Shown here piece by piece: positions 1 to 10,474 of a stretch of DNA of 64,000 nt; position 1 is the first letter of the stretch; every line of letters begins with the position of its first letter. The stretch spans positions 1,922,001 through 1,986,000 of the forward strand of contig NZ_JAHCDN010000001.1 of NCBI RefSeq assembly GCF_018413605.1. The letters run 5' to 3'. The notes under the pieces were generated by a model that did not search any database, was not told where the DNA came from, and saw only the letters and a program-made list of their open reading frames with translations. This stretch comes from Variovorax sp. PCZ-1. Its GTDB lineage: Bacteria; Pseudomonadota; Gammaproteobacteria; Burkholderiales; Burkholderiaceae_C. Made by a program: the position numbers and the translations under genes.

Positions 1-154
1 TCAAATGCCCATCCTTCGCATACTCGCGCACCCACTCGCTCGTCACATCACAGGGATGCACCTCCGAGAGCACATGCGCCTCGCGCACACGGCGGGCGAT
101 GAGCTGGGTGACTTGGGAGCCGAAATCGAGGATGAGGATTTTGTCGTGTTGCAT
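1..154 (-). CDS. guaA: GMP synthase (glutamine-hydrolysing), N-terminal part only
   Basis: Reading the minus strand from the ATG at 152-154 gives a protein starting [20 protein letters not shown], the classic N-terminus of the class I glutamine amidotransferase domain of GMP synthase. The rest lies beyond the left window edge, so only about 51 residues are visible and the catalytic Cys is not seen. The enzyme converts XMP to GMP with glutamine as nitrogen donor. guaB, the preceding pathway step, lies upstream on the same strand, separated by a LysM gene and a terminator. The family call rests on the highly conserved N-terminal motif and the guaB neighbourhood. Confidence 0.93.
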   Translation of the reverse strand, partial: MQHDKILILDFGSQVTQLIARRVREAHVLSEVHPCDVTSEWVREYAKDGHL

Positions 155-164
155 GGTGAGCAAT

Positions 165-187
165 GAAAAAGGCGGCTTGAAGCCGCC
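165..187 (-). terminator. Rho-independent terminator after the BON/LysM gene
   Basis: A GC-rich hairpin (GGCGGCT, three-base loop, AGCCGCC) at 171-187 is followed on the minus strand by a run of T (AAAAA at 166-170 on the plus strand). It sits between the end of the LysM gene and the guaA start, so guaA probably has its own promoter or depends on readthrough. Confidence 0.8.
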
Positions 188-211
188 TACTGAAGAGAGC
201 TAAACCGTATT

Positions 212-712
212 TTAGGCTTGCGCGGGGATGATCAGATTCTGTCCAGGGTAGATTTTGTCAGGATGGCTGAGCATGGGCTTATTGGCTTCGAAGATCACTG
301 GGTATTTATTCGCATCGCCGTAGTATTGCTTGGCGATTTTGGAAAGGTTGTCGCCGCTCACCACCATGTGGAATTGGCAGCTGGGCGCATCGGCTTCATC
401 GCAGGTCATTTCGTCAGCCACGCCAGCCACGCCATGCACATTGCCGCAACAGGTGATGATCTTTTCTCGCTCTTCCTGCGTGGCCACCAGCCCCGCTACT
501 GTGACGATCTGATCCGCCCCACTGAATGTGATGGTGAGATTGTCTGCAGGTAGATTGTTGGAGCGGATGTAATCTTTGATAGCGCTGGATGCAGCTTCGT
601 TGGCAGCAGCAGCTTTTTCTTCGTTGCTCGGCTCGGCCACTGCAGCAGCTACCTCAGGCTTGCTGCCAAAGAGTTTTTGACCAGCTTCTTTGAAAAATGA
701 AATGATGCCCAT
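212..712 (-). CDS. BON and LysM domain protein (Kbp/YgaU-like)
   Basis: A 166-residue protein with a BON-like segment at about residues 40-108 and a C-terminal LysM domain at about 112-164 (HMVVSGDNLSKIAKQYYGD, ending with IYPGQNLIIP). This two-domain order and small size match the Kbp/YgaU family, for which potassium binding and a role in osmotic or K+ response are known in E. coli. There is no signal peptide, as expected for the cytoplasmic Kbp type. The gene lies between guaB and guaA on the same strand and is followed by a strong terminator. The family call is firm; potassium binding in this organism is inference. Confidence 0.85.
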   Translation of the reverse strand: MGIISFFKEAGQKLFGSKPEVAAAVAEPSNEEKAAAANEAASSAIKDYIRSNNLPADNLTITFSGADQIVTVAGLVATQEEREKIITCCGNVHGVAGVADEMTCDEADAPSCQFHMVVSGDNLSKIAKQYYGDANKYPVIFEANKPMLSHPDKIYPGQNLIIPAQA

Positions 713-782
713 GATGTGCTCCTGAAAGATTGGTTGATGAACCCTATTTGTACATCAAAAGCATGACAAAGAGAGCAAAGCA

Positions 783-2366
<1,584 letters not shown>

Positions 2367-2380
2367 CTACACTTCAAGCT

Positions 2381-2920
2381 ATGAATAAAAATGCATCTCT
2401 GATCCGAAGCGTGATTGCTAGCGCTTTGCTTATATGCGTGCTGCCTCTGGCCCACGCCCAATGGTCATGGAAAGACAAAGACGGCCGCCGTGTTTTCAGC
2501 GATCAACCACCACCTTCGAGCGTGTCTGAAAAAGATATTTTGAAGCGCCCAGCTGGTGTGAGTGCTCCAGCACCAGCCGCAAACGCAGATTCGACATCCG
2601 CAGCATCCTCCTCTGACCCCAAAGCTGCAGCGGCCGCAGGCGCTGCAGCCCCCAAAGTCAGCGGTAAAGATGCTGAGCTGGAGAAGAAGAAGAAAGAAGT
2701 CGAGGCTCAAGAAGCGGCCAAGAAGAAGGCTGAAGCCGAGAAAACCGCAGCAGCTCAAAAAGAAAACTGTGAACGCGCTAAGCGATCCAAATCTGGCTTC
2801 GATTCCGGTGTTCGCATTTCCACAACCAATGCCAAGGGCGAGCGGGAAATCATGGATGAAGCCACGCGTGCGGCAGAATCCAAGCGCCTACAAGACATCA
2901 TCGCCAACGATTGCAAATAA
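2381..2920 (+). CDS. DUF4124 domain periplasmic protein
   Basis: A 179-residue protein with a clear signal peptide (hydrophobic core at about residues 8-22, cleavage near AHAQ). The mature start WSWKDKDGRRVFSDQPPP is the hallmark of DUF4124, a small domain common in betaproteobacteria and of unknown function. Behind it is a long Ala/Lys/Glu-rich stretch (about residues 70-130) predicted to be helical or coiled-coil, then a basic C-terminus with two Cys. It is divergent from guaB across about 128 bp. No reaction can be assigned; an envelope location is supported by the signal peptide. Confidence 0.85.
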   Translation: MNKNASLIRSVIASALLICVLPLAHAQWSWKDKDGRRVFSDQPPPSSVSEKDILKRPAGVSAPAPAANADSTSAASSSDPKAAAAAGAAAPKVSGKDAELEKKKKEVEAQEAAKKKAEAEKTAAAQKENCERAKRSKSGFDSGVRISTTNAKGEREIMDEATRAAESKRLQDIIANDCK

Positions 2921-2931
2921 GCGGCGAGCGC

Positions 2932-3333
2932 TCAATCCCCAAATATTGCCAGCCAAGACAGGGTTTGCAGCATCACCTGCGCGCTGGCCAAATTGGTGGC
3001 GCAAGGTACGTTGTGCACATCGCAGGCTCGCACCAGGGCATTGATATCTGGCTCATGAGGCTGCGCCGTCATTGGATCGCGCAAAAAAATCACGGCGTCG
3101 ATGCGGCCGCTGGCCAAGCGTGCGCCGATTTGTAAGTCGCCCCCCATAGGCCCTGAGAGCAAGCGTTCGATTTTCAGACCCGTAGCGCGCATGATGCGCG
3201 AGCCGGTCGTGCCCGTCGCGCAAAGCTTACAAGTCTCTAAAAATCCCAAGAAATCTTTGCAAAGCGATTCAATATCAGCCTTCTTGGCGTCATGAGCGAT
3301 CAGAGCGATACGATAAACGAGTGGTTTTGCCAT
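2932..3333 (-). CDS. mgsA: Methylglyoxal synthase
   Basis: A 133-residue protein whose family start is [18 protein letters not shown] at the ATG 3331-3333; upstream in-frame codons are ignored. Methylglyoxal synthase converts dihydroxyacetone phosphate to methylglyoxal and phosphate, a glycolytic bypass that relieves phosphate limitation. Family residues are present: His14 in the AHDAKK motif, Asp66 in GPMGGD, and His93/Asp96 in the [12 protein letters not shown] segment, matching the His19, Asp71, His98 and Asp101 pattern of the E. coli enzyme. The gene is convergent with the DUF4124 gene, with an 11-bp gap. Confidence 0.95.
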   Translation of the reverse strand: MAKPLVYRIALIAHDAKKADIESLCKDFLGFLETCKLCATGTTGSRIMRATGLKIERLLSGPMGGDLQIGARLASGRIDAVIFLRDPMTAQPHEPDINALVRACDVHNVPCATNLASAQVMLQTLSWLAIFGD

Positions 3334-3455
3334 GGTGGAATCATAGTGACAAACATCGAGGATTACCCGAGTTTGGAGGCAAAGCCTCAACATTCTGCAG
3401 CAGACAGGCCTAGAATGTTGCAATGCAGCATTTCGCTGCAAAAAAGATAAACACC

Positions 3456-4844
3456 ATGCTCTACCAACTCTACGAAGCCCAGCGCGCTCTGATGGAACCT
3501 TTCGCGGAATTTGCGCAGGCCACGGCCAAGCTGTATGCCAACCCGCTCAACGGTTTTGGGCAGTTGCCCTTCGCGCAGCGCACCGCTGCCACGTATGACC
3601 TGATGTATCGCTTGGGCAAGGACTATGAGAAGCCAGCCTTCGGCATCAAGACGGTCAACATCCCTCACGACGGCGTAGAAACCGAGATCGCCATCCACGA
3701 ACGCGTAGAAATCGACAAACCCTTCTGCGAGCTGCGCCGCTTCAAGCGCTTCTCCGATGATGCTGCCACACTCGCTCGCCTCAAAGGCCAGCCCGCCGTG
3801 CTGATCGTCGCGCCCCTGTCTGGCCACTATGCAACTCTTTTGCGCGATACCGTGCGTGCCATGCTGCAAGGCCACAAGGTCTTCATCACCGATTGGAAAA
3901 ACGCCCGTCTCGTGCCTCTGGCCGATGGTGATTTCCATCTGGATGATTATGTGAACTACGTGCAGGAATTCATCCGCCATTTGCAAAAGCAATATGGCAA
4001 CTGCCATGTGATGAGCGTTTGCCAGCCTACCGTACCTGTGCTCGCAGCTGTCTCGCTCATGGCCTCGCGTGGTGAGCAGCTTCCGCTGTCCATGACGATG
4101 ATGGGCGGCCCGATTGATGCGCGCAAGTCGCCCACAGCGGTGAACAATTTGGCAACGCAGCGTAGCCACAATTGGTTTGAAAGCAATGTGATTTACCGCG
4201 TGCCACCGAATTTTCCAGGCGCAGGGCGCAAGGTCTATCCAGGCTTTTTGCAGCACACTGGCTTTGTGGCGATGAACCCAGATCGCCACGCCAAGAGCCA
4301 CTGGGATTACTTCAAAGATCTGGTCAAAGGTGATGGCCGCAGCGCCGAAGCGCATCGCCAGTTTTACGACGAATACAACGCCGTGCTCGACATGGATGCT
4401 TCCTACTATCTGGAAACGATTGAAACCGTCTTCCAGAAGTTCAAACTCGTGGAAGGCACATGGGATGTGCAAAATAGCCAAGGCAAGCCCGAGCGCGTGC
4501 GCCCGCAAGACATCACTGGCTGCGCTCTGCTGACTGTAGAAGGCGAGCTGGACGATATTTCCGGTAGCGGCCAAACCCGTGCTGCGCATGATTTATGCAG
4601 CGGCATCGACAAGGCCTCCAAGCAGCATTACGAAGTCAAAGGCGCTGGGCACTACGGCATCTTCTCTGGCCGCCGCTGGCGCGATATGGTGTATCCACAG
4701 GTGCAAGAGTTCATAGCCGCCGCGTCAAAAACGTCAGCATCTGCCCCTAGAAAATCCACAAAACCATCATCAAAATCGGCTGTAGCCGGCAAGAAACCTG
4801 CGCAGCCAGCTATCAAAAAGAGAGTAACTAGCAAAGCACGATGA
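3456..4844 (+). CDS. phaZ: Intracellular polyhydroxyalkanoate (PHB) depolymerase
   Basis: A 462-residue protein starting [16 protein letters not shown], the family's usual N-terminus, so ATG 3456 is chosen over the upstream in-frame ATG at 3423. Intracellular PhaZ hydrolyses stored polyhydroxybutyrate on granules. The family uses a Cys nucleophile in a lipase-box-like motif; here VCQPTVP gives Cys189, with Asp in GELDDISG and His in [10 protein letters not shown] completing the triad. The last 35 residues are a Lys/Ser/Ala-rich basic tail beyond the catalytic domain. The stop overlaps the rnfB start (ATGA), implying translational coupling. Confidence 0.95.
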   Translation: MLYQLYEAQRALMEPFAEFAQATAKLYANPLNGFGQLPFAQRTAATYDLMYRLGKDYEKPAFGIKTVNIPHDGVETEIAIHERVEIDKPFCELRRFKRFSDDAATLARLKGQPAVLIVAPLSGHYATLLRDTVRAMLQGHKVFITDWKNARLVPLADGDFHLDDYVNYVQEFIRHLQKQYGNCHVMSVCQPTVPVLAAVSLMASRGEQLPLSMTMMGGPIDARKSPTAVNNLATQRSHNWFESNVIYRVPPNFPGAGRKVYPGFLQHTGFVAMNPDRHAKSHWDYFKDLVKGDGRSAEAHRQFYDEYNAVLDMDASYYLETIETVFQKFKLVEGTWDVQNSQGKPERVRPQDITGCALLTVEGELDDISGSGQTRAAHDLCSGIDKASKQHYEVKGAGHYGIFSGRRWRDMVYPQVQEFIAAASKTSASAPRKSTKPSSKSAVAGKKPAQPAIKKRVTSKAR

Positions 4845-5524
4845 GCTTGGCTGCCCAAGACCTGAGCCCCGCAGCTCGCGCTATTCACGCGCTGCTGCCG
4901 CAAACCCAATGCCAGCGCTGTGGCTATCCCGATTGCGCCTCGTATGCGCAGGCCATCGCGCATGAGGGCATCCCGATCAACCAATGCCCACCCGGCGGAG
5001 ACGAAGGTGTTCAGCGCTTGGCCGCGCTCACTGGCCAAGCCGCCCTGCCCTTGAACCCCGCCAACGGCCAAGAGCAAGAGCGCACCATGGCCTTCATCGA
5101 TGAAGACTGGTGCATCGGCTGCACGCTGTGCATCAAGGCCTGCCCAGTGGATGCGATTGTGGGCAGCTCCAAAACCATGCACACCATCATCGAATCGGTA
5201 TGCACCGGTTGCGAGCTGTGCATCCCAGTCTGCCCGGTGGATTGCATAGAAATTGAAATCACCACACCAGGGCGCACAGGCTGGCAGGCTTGGGATCAGC
5301 GCCAAGCGGACAACGCTCTAGAACGCTATGAAAAGATGAGCATTCGGCGCAGTATCTATGCCGGCGAACGGCCAAAAATGCTTGAAAAAACCCTGCAAGA
5401 CAAGCTTCAAGCGCTGCAAAATTTCCCTCAGACTGTGAGCAAAATCACCGACAGCGCTGAGCTTGAAAAGAAGCGTCGTTTCGTGCAAGCGGCTCTAGAC
5501 AAGGCGAAGGCATCAAGAGCTTAG
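4841..5524 (+). CDS. rnfB: RnfB/RsxB-type electron transport iron-sulfur protein, stand-alone
   Basis: A 227-residue protein with an N-terminal four-Cys Fe-S motif (Cys24, 27, 32, 49) and two ferredoxin CxxCxxCxxxCP motifs (Cys91-101 and Cys121-131). This is the RnfB/RsxB arrangement without the N-terminal membrane helix. No rnfACDGE genes are nearby, as in other Burkholderiales where a solitary RnfB-like protein occurs. It overlaps phaZ by four bases. Residues about 166-181 (MSIRRSIYAGERPKML) are encoded by a copy of the dispersed repeat described below, read in frame in the linker after the clusters. The partner of electron transfer is unknown. Confidence 0.9.
   Translation: MSLAAQDLSPAARAIHALLPQTQCQRCGYPDCASYAQAIAHEGIPINQCPPGGDEGVQRLAALTGQAALPLNPANGQEQERTMAFIDEDWCIGCTLCIKACPVDAIVGSSKTMHTIIESVCTGCELCIPVCPVDCIEIEITTPGRTGWQAWDQRQADNALERYEKMSIRRSIYAGERPKMLEKTLQDKLQALQNFPQTVSKITDSAELEKKRRFVQAALDKAKASRA
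5336..5385 (+). repeat. Dispersed repeat copy 1, inside rnfB
   Basis: The blocks GAGCATTCGGCGCAG, TATCTATGCCGGCGAA and CGGCC plus an A-rich tail match the repeat core. The copy is read in frame in rnfB and adds or replaces about 16 residues in its C-terminal linker. Confidence 0.85.
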
Positions 5525-5546
5525 GCGATTTTGTAAGCCGCGTTGA

Positions 5547-8330
5547 TCACGGCACGCCCCTTGCAATGACGTTGCAAGCAATGCTGAACCTCAAAGCGCT
5601 GTTAGGCACCATGCTGGGAATGACAATTCCGCCTCCGCTGCTCATGTTGGCGATGCTGAGTTCTCCGGGTGCCGTGCCAGGATTGGGGCACAGGGCTGCG
5701 CCTGTGGGCACGCAAGTGATGCTGGTGCATTGCAAGCCTGATGTGGGGACATCGCGGAAGATGCCGTTGACCAAGGAGCTGGGGCCCGTGTTGGTCACTG
5801 TCACGTCGTAGCTGGTGGTCGAGCCAGAGACGAGGCTGCTCGCAGTATTGGTTTTGGTGATGCTCAGATTCACGCTCCCACGCACAGGATCAGCGTCTTG
5901 CGCTTGGTTGTTGCTCGTGTTCGAATCGGTGTAGCCTACAGCAGCCAATGTGACGATATTGGTCACGGTTGTTCCGGGCGCGCCAGTGACCTGCCCTGCG
6001 ACAGTGAACGTCATGATGCCGCTGGTGGCAGTCACCACTGGGATGGTCAGGCCTGCGCCCTCCAAGGCCAGCACGGTCAAAGGAGCGCTGGGGCAAACAC
6101 TTCCTGCACCTGCAACGCAAGCAACGGTGCTCTTGATGAAATTGGGCACGGCAGGATCGCTCAGGGTCGTGGTGTTGGCCACCACGGTGGAGGTGTTGCG
6201 AACGACGATGGTGTAAGTTGTGGTTTGCCCCGTGTTGAGAAAGCTCAACCCATTGTCTTTGGTGATCCGAACATCAGCTGAAGGCAGGCATTCACGCAGT
6301 TGAATCTGGGCAATCGCGGCCAGATCCCCAATTTCAGGGTTACTTGCCGTCGCGTTGAAGTTTCGGATAGATAGCGTCACGGTCGTCGAGGCCGCTACGA
6401 AGCTGCCTTGCCGCAGATACCAAGTGTCTATACCGACTTCATTGTTCGAATTGGGGGCGGCAAATGTTGGCGTGCCACCAGTCAGTGCTGCGCCATTGAT
6501 CAAACCTTGAATATTTGGCACAACACTGGCTGCCGAACCCGAGGCTGTATTAGAGGCGTAATACATGAATTCATAAGTGCGGCCGATCGTTAAGCCACCC
6601 ACGGCTTGCGACCAAATATCGTAGTTGGGCGACGCAGGCGCTTTGCCATTGCTGAGCAACCAGCTGTTGCTTCCGGGCACAGATCGCAGTGCATCTCCCG
6701 CAAAGGGGTTTTGCAAAACATTCACATTAGTCGCAGGCGTGTATGCACGTTGCCCCGATTGAATACTCACTGAATTAGGGGAGGTCAGTGTGTTGGGGGC
6801 GGAAACCGTCGCACTACTGCTCAGGGGCGATGAGTTGGCAAAATCGCCATTGATGATTCTGTTGGTGAGGCTCTCTGTGGTTCCGGCCGGGCAGATCTGC
6901 GCCCCCGTCACTAGATTGGTATTGCTGACATTGATGATATTGGTATCGGTTGCAAAATTATTGCTGGGCGTGGGGTCTGTGGTGTCGATGGCCGGCGTGA
7001 CTCTTGCAGCATTGGAGACCGCGCCGGTTGCCGTGGTGGCTGTCACCAAGGCATTCAATGAAAAGACGAGCGATGTCCCGGGCGGAAATGTAATGACCTG
7101 CAAGCCTGGGCTCTCAAAGGTTGATGTGTTCAACACCGCAGGACAAACTGCGGAAGGCGGTCCACCGGGCGCAGAGCATGTGACGCTGAGTTTTTGCAAA
7201 CCCACGACGGCTGGATCTTGAATCACGCTGTAGTTTGCAGGATAGGGGCCGTTATTTTTCACCGTGATGGTGTAGTTTGTGACTTGGCCGGTTGTCACCG
7301 TGCCAAAGGGATCGGTCTTGGTGATCTCTAAATCTGCGCGGCGCACGCCCGAGATCGGGCACGAAGTGCCATCTGTGGGATTGGTGTTGCTGGTGAAGGG
7401 CAAAGCAGGTGCCGGCACAGTCACGGAAATAGCAGAGGGCGAGCCAGTGACAGGGTTGAGAATTTCCCAAAAAGTGGAGGCGTCGTTATCAAACACATAG
7501 AACTTGCTGCTGAAGGCATCCCAGAAGGCCGAGCCAATGCCTGTGAAGGCTGCGCTTGCAATCGTCGTCGTCACAACGCTGGCCGTCCCGACTGCACCGG
7601 ATGAGGCTGGCTGCAAAGTGATTCGGTGCATGGTGCGAATACCACCGTAGTTGGCCTGCGTACTCGCCCCGAGCAGCAAACCAGCTGGCCCTCCAGCGCC
7701 ATTGAAGTCAAAGTCACCGAAGTTCATGACATTGGGAACATCAAAGTTATAGCGCTGCGCAGCAGTCATGTTGCCAGTGGCAGGGATGAAATCAACACGA
7801 AATATCGCATTGGGCGCCATCGAGTTACCCTGACCATTGGTGGTGCCTTGCCCTGAAAAGTAATAGCGTCCTGCAGCATCAAAAGCACCGGCCGTGGGTG
7901 TGAATCCAGCAATCGCTGCACCGGTGGTGTCCAAAATATCACCCACCAATTGATACCCACCTTGGCCAATACGATACAAGCGCGGAACGCCGGCACCGGC
8001 ATCCAACGCATACATGTAGTTATCTACCGGGTTGTAGCCCAGCGCATTCAAGCGGCCGGTAGGAGGCGTTGCATATTCTGGGGTTGGCGCTGTGGATGAG
8101 TTGATCGCCGCATAACTGAAGATCTGCGACACCGTGGTGAAGCCAGCATTGTTGGGGTTGCGAATTTGGTAGAACACCACATCGCAAGTAAACGGCGAGC
8201 CTTGCGCATGAGCTTGTGATATCGCAGCCCATTGCAGCCCAAGCAAGGCAAGACTCAGCAACAAGCCTCGGGAAAAAATCTGCCGCAATACAACATGCAA
8301 ACGCTTGAAGTAAGCATGTGTTGCGGCCAT
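5547..8330 (-). CDS. Secreted DUF11-repeat surface protein with N-terminal DUF6923-like domain
   Basis: A 927-residue protein with a long signal peptide (hydrophobic stretch about residues 22-42, cleavage after AHA). Residues about 45-330 form a DUF6923-like beta-propeller segment (LNALGYNPVDNYMYALD motif). Three DUF11 beta-sandwich repeats follow, recognisable by the recurring D(L/V)xITK...TxYxVxVxNxGP pattern at about 335, 690 and 820, with a carbohydrate-binding-like region (RIINGDFANSS) around 490-680. No sortase, autotransporter or other anchor is seen, and the third repeat ends abruptly. DUF11 proteins are generally extracellular and structural; the role here is unknown. The gene is convergent with rnfB (22-bp gap). 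Confidence 0.8.
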   Translation of the reverse strand: MAATHAYFKRLHVVLRQIFSRGLLLSLALLGLQWAAISQAHAQGSPFTCDVVFYQIRNPNNAGFTTVSQIFSYAAINSSTAPTPEYATPPTGRLNALGYNPVDNYMYALDAGAGVPRLYRIGQGGYQLVGDILDTTGAAIAGFTPTAGAFDAAGRYYFSGQGTTNGQGNSMAPNAIFRVDFIPATGNMTAAQRYNFDVPNVMNFGDFDFNGAGGPAGLLLGASTQANYGGIRTMHRITLQPASSGAVGTASVVTTTIASAAFTGIGSAFWDAFSSKFYVFDNDASTFWEILNPVTGSPSAISVTVPAPALPFTSNTNPTDGTSCPISGVRRADLEITKTDPFGTVTTGQVTNYTITVKNNGPYPANYSVIQDPAVVGLQKLSVTCSAPGGPPSAVCPAVLNTSTFESPGLQVITFPPGTSLVFSLNALVTATTATGAVSNAARVTPAIDTTDPTPSNNFATDTNIINVSNTNLVTGAQICPAGTTESLTNRIINGDFANSSPLSSSATVSAPNTLTSPNSVSIQSGQRAYTPATNVNVLQNPFAGDALRSVPGSNSWLLSNGKAPASPNYDIWSQAVGGLTIGRTYEFMYYASNTASGSAASVVPNIQGLINGAALTGGTPTFAAPNSNNEVGIDTWYLRQGSFVAASTTVTLSIRNFNATASNPEIGDLAAIAQIQLRECLPSADVRITKDNGLSFLNTGQTTTYTIVVRNTSTVVANTTTLSDPAVPNFIKSTVACVAGAGSVCPSAPLTVLALEGAGLTIPVVTATSGIMTFTVAGQVTGAPGTTVTNIVTLAAVGYTDSNTSNNQAQDADPVRGSVNLSITKTNTASSLVSGSTTSYDVTVTNTGPSSLVNGIFRDVPTSGLQCTSITCVPTGAALCPNPGTAPGELSIANMSSGGGIVIPSMVPNSALRFSIACNVIARGVP

Positions 8331-8398
8331 GGTTTATTTCAGATAAGAATTATTAGTGCGGGCGTCCTAATGTAACTCAACTGAAATATTGAAATATC

Positions 8399-9679
8399 CT
8401 AATTTTCCCTGAGTTTAGTTAAAGCATGAAATGCTTGGGACAGGTCTTGCATCAGATCTGCAGCCTCTTCAAAGCCAATAGAAAAGCGCACCAAACCCCC
8501 TCGGTAGGGCCAATGCGCCACATTCTGATTGCGCATACTCGCAATGTCGTAGGGCACAGCCAAGCTCAAATGCCCGCCCCATGAATAGCCGATTTTGAAA
8601 AGCTTGAGGGCATCGACGAAGGCATCGACTTGGCTTGGGCTGAATTTTTCGTGGAAAACGATGCTGAACAGACCGGCGGCGTATCCCTCGCTTCGATGTT
8701 CATTAGCTATTAAATCAGTAGCACTTCGCGCAGATTCTATGCCGGCCACAGGCCTTTTTCGGCATAAATTCTGCCAGTTTTGATGCCCTGGCGCGCCTTC
8801 AATCGCGGGGTGGAGTACAGCTTCAACTTCTGGCCGCGTTTTAAGCCAATGTGCGAGTTGGCGCGCCGATTGATCTGCCGCACGGTAGCGAATGCCTATG
8901 CTGGGCAAGCTGCGCAGCACCAGCTCAGCATCATTGGCTGCCACGCCGTAGCCTAGGCGCATGTGGGAGAGTTTGATCTTGTGGTGCAGCGCCTCGTCGC
9001 GCGTGACGATGGAGCCCATCAGCACATCGCCGCCGCCGCTGGGGTATTTGGTAAGCGCCTGGCTGCTGATGTCTACGGTCAAACCTTGACCATCCAGATC
9101 AAAAGCATTGAATGCCAGGCCTGCGCCCCAAGTGTTATCTAAAGCGCAGATCACAGCTTTTTCGCGGCAAATGCGCACCAAAGCCGGCAAATCAGGAAAC
9201 TCCATCGTCACCGAGCCAGGCGCTTCCAGCCAGACGAGCTTGGTTTTAGGTGTGATTTTGGCGGCCAGATCAGCTGCATCCATCGCGTCGTAGTAGCGCG
9301 TCGTGATGCCGAAACGCGGCAGTTCTTCCTGCGTGAGCCCCAGCCGGGCGCCATACACGTTGTGCGGCAGCAGCATGTCATCGCCCTGCCCGAGCAAGGC
9401 GATATCCACCGCAACGATTGCCGCCAAACCGCTGGGCACCAGCACACATTGCAAGCCGCCTTCTAGCGAAGCGATGCGCTCTTCTAGGGTGAAAGTGGTC
9501 GGCGTGCCGTGCAGCCCATAGGTATAGCCGCTCTTGTTCTTCCAATCCCGGCTGCGCATCGCCGCCACATTCGGGAAGATCACCGTGGAAGCTTTATGCA
9601 CGCCGATTTGCGGCGCTTCGAAGCCTTCTGGGGGCTGATAAGGATGATGAATGAGATCAGTAATTTTGTTGGCAGACAT
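8399..9679 (-). CDS. metC: Cystathionine beta-lyase-like PLP enzyme (MetC family) with a repeat-encoded insertion
   Basis: A 426-residue Cys/Met-metabolism PLP enzyme. The PLP lysine is in SSQALTKYPSGGGD (Lys211); YTYGLHGTPTTFTLEERIASLEGG and GYSWGGHLSLAVPYD are family motifs. Beta-lyases cleave cystathionine to homocysteine, pyruvate and ammonia. The protein is about 25-30 residues longer than usual because residues about 305-328 (CRKRPVAGIESARSATDLIA) interrupt the normally contiguous HQxW...EGYAAGLFS region. That stretch corresponds exactly to a copy of the dispersed repeat read on the opposite strand. The frame is intact, so the enzyme may still be made. A downstream-side terminator separates it from the phosphoribosyltransferase gene. 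Confidence 0.88.
   Translation of the reverse strand: MSANKITDLIHHPYQPPEGFEAPQIGVHKASTVIFPNVAAMRSRDWKNKSGYTYGLHGTPTTFTLEERIASLEGGLQCVLVPSGLAAIVAVDIALLGQGDDMLLPHNVYGARLGLTQEELPRFGITTRYYDAMDAADLAAKITPKTKLVWLEAPGSVTMEFPDLPALVRICREKAVICALDNTWGAGLAFNAFDLDGQGLTVDISSQALTKYPSGGGDVLMGSIVTRDEALHHKIKLSHMRLGYGVAANDAELVLRSLPSIGIRYRAADQSARQLAHWLKTRPEVEAVLHPAIEGAPGHQNWQNLCRKRPVAGIESARSATDLIANEHRSEGYAAGLFSIVFHEKFSPSQVDAFVDALKLFKIGYSWGGHLSLAVPYDIASMRNQNVAHWPYRGGLVRFSIGFEEAADLMQDLSQAFHALTKLREN
8704..8770 (+). repeat. Dispersed repeat copy 2, in-frame insertion in the metC-like gene
   Basis: AGCTATTAAATCAGTAGCAC, then TTCGCGCAG, ATTCTATGCCGGC and CACAGGCC plus a T-rich tail. This is one of the best matches to the repeat consensus. 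It lies antisense to the gene and accounts for the extra residues about 305-328. Confidence 0.93.
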
Positions 9680-9712
9680 AGCTGGATGTTAGCGAAAACC
9701 GCAAAGACATGA

Positions 9713-9740
9713 AAAAGCCGCTGACAAGGCAGCGGCTTTT
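9713..9740. terminator. Bidirectional hairpin terminator
   Basis: A perfect inverted repeat, AAAAGCCGCTG and CAGCGGCTTTT with a six-base loop, lies between the end of the phosphoribosyltransferase gene and the metC-like start. It has T-runs in both directions and most likely ends the hisZ-purA-phosphoribosyltransferase transcript. Confidence 0.85.
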
Positions 9741-9760
9741 GGTGCAAGCGCAGTTGTGGA

Positions 9761-10285
9761 TCAAACCTTCCACTTCTCCAGCAGCTTCTCGGGCGAGAGG
9801 CTGTCGTAGCCTTCGAAGGGCTGGTGAATCCAGGGGTTGGTGGGCAGGTGCTCGACGGAGTAATCGCATTCAAACACGCTCACGGCTTTCGTCCAGATCA
9901 CGGCGGTGCGAAGCTCGGTGATGGGTTTGTAATTGCCTTTGAGCATATCGACCACGGCTTTGAGTGTGTGGCCGGAATCAGCCAAGTCGTCTACCAGCAG
10001 CACCTTGCCAGCGATTTCGCCTTTGGGGGTGGTGATGTAGCGAGCGATATCTAAGTGACCTTGCACCGTGCCTTCGTTGGCACGGTAAGAGCTGGTGCTC
10101 ATGATGGCCAGGGGCTTGTTGAAGATGCGGGAGAGGATGTCTCCGGGGCGCATGCCGCCGCGCGCGAGGCAGAGGATGGTGTCGAATTCCCAGTTTGATT
10201 TATGAATCTGGATGGCCAGCTTCTCAATCAGGTTGTGGTATTCGTCGTAGCTGACGTAGAGGTGTTTGCCGTCTTCTGTGAGCAT
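9761..10285 (-). CDS. Purine phosphoribosyltransferase (xanthine/hypoxanthine-guanine type)
   Basis: A 174-residue type I phosphoribosyltransferase. The PRPP-binding motif VLLVDDLADSGHT lies at about residues 95-107, with LARGGMRPGDILS upstream as the pyrophosphate loop region. Such enzymes salvage a purine base with PRPP to form a nucleotide. Base specificity cannot be read from sequence alone; xanthine or hypoxanthine/guanine is likely. In Burkholderiales this gene commonly follows hisZ-purA, as here. The 250-bp gap to purA holds a large hairpin repeat. A bidirectional terminator follows. Confidence 0.88.
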   Translation of the reverse strand: MLTEDGKHLYVSYDEYHNLIEKLAIQIHKSNWEFDTILCLARGGMRPGDILSRIFNKPLAIMSTSSYRANEGTVQGHLDIARYITTPKGEIAGKVLLVDDLADSGHTLKAVVDMLKGNYKPITELRTAVIWTKAVSVFECDYSVEHLPTNPWIHQPFEGYDSLSPEKLLEKWKV

Positions 10286-10336
10286 TTTTGTCTCCGGTTG
10301 GATTTACGGTGGTGAAGGATATTGGTGTGCTGAGAA

Positions 10337-10474
10337 TTGAACGCAAAATTCGCAAAATAAACGCAAAAGACGCAGAAAAGAGAAAAGGGAAAAGTGAAAA
10401 AACAATAAAGCGGATGGGAGTAATGCTAATAATTTTCTGCGTCTTTTGCGTTTCTTTTGCGCCTTTTGCGTTCT
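10337..10474. repeat. GCAAAA-type long hairpin repeat, copy A
   Basis: The left arm at 10337-10380 (GAACGCAAAATTCGCAAAAT, continuing with repeated CGCAAAAG units) is the imperfect reverse complement of 10431-10474 (TTTTCTGCGTCTTTTGCG and onward to TTTTGCGTTC). The arms are about 44 bp with a loop of about 50 bp. A second hairpin of the same composition lies on the other side of purA. Gene-free apart from this; no promoter could be picked with confidence. Confidence 0.85.

Noticed and set aside
3387-4589. 400-codon antisense frame across phaZ
   Set aside because: It is a shadow of the codon bias of phaZ, which has full catalytic motifs in the sense frame.
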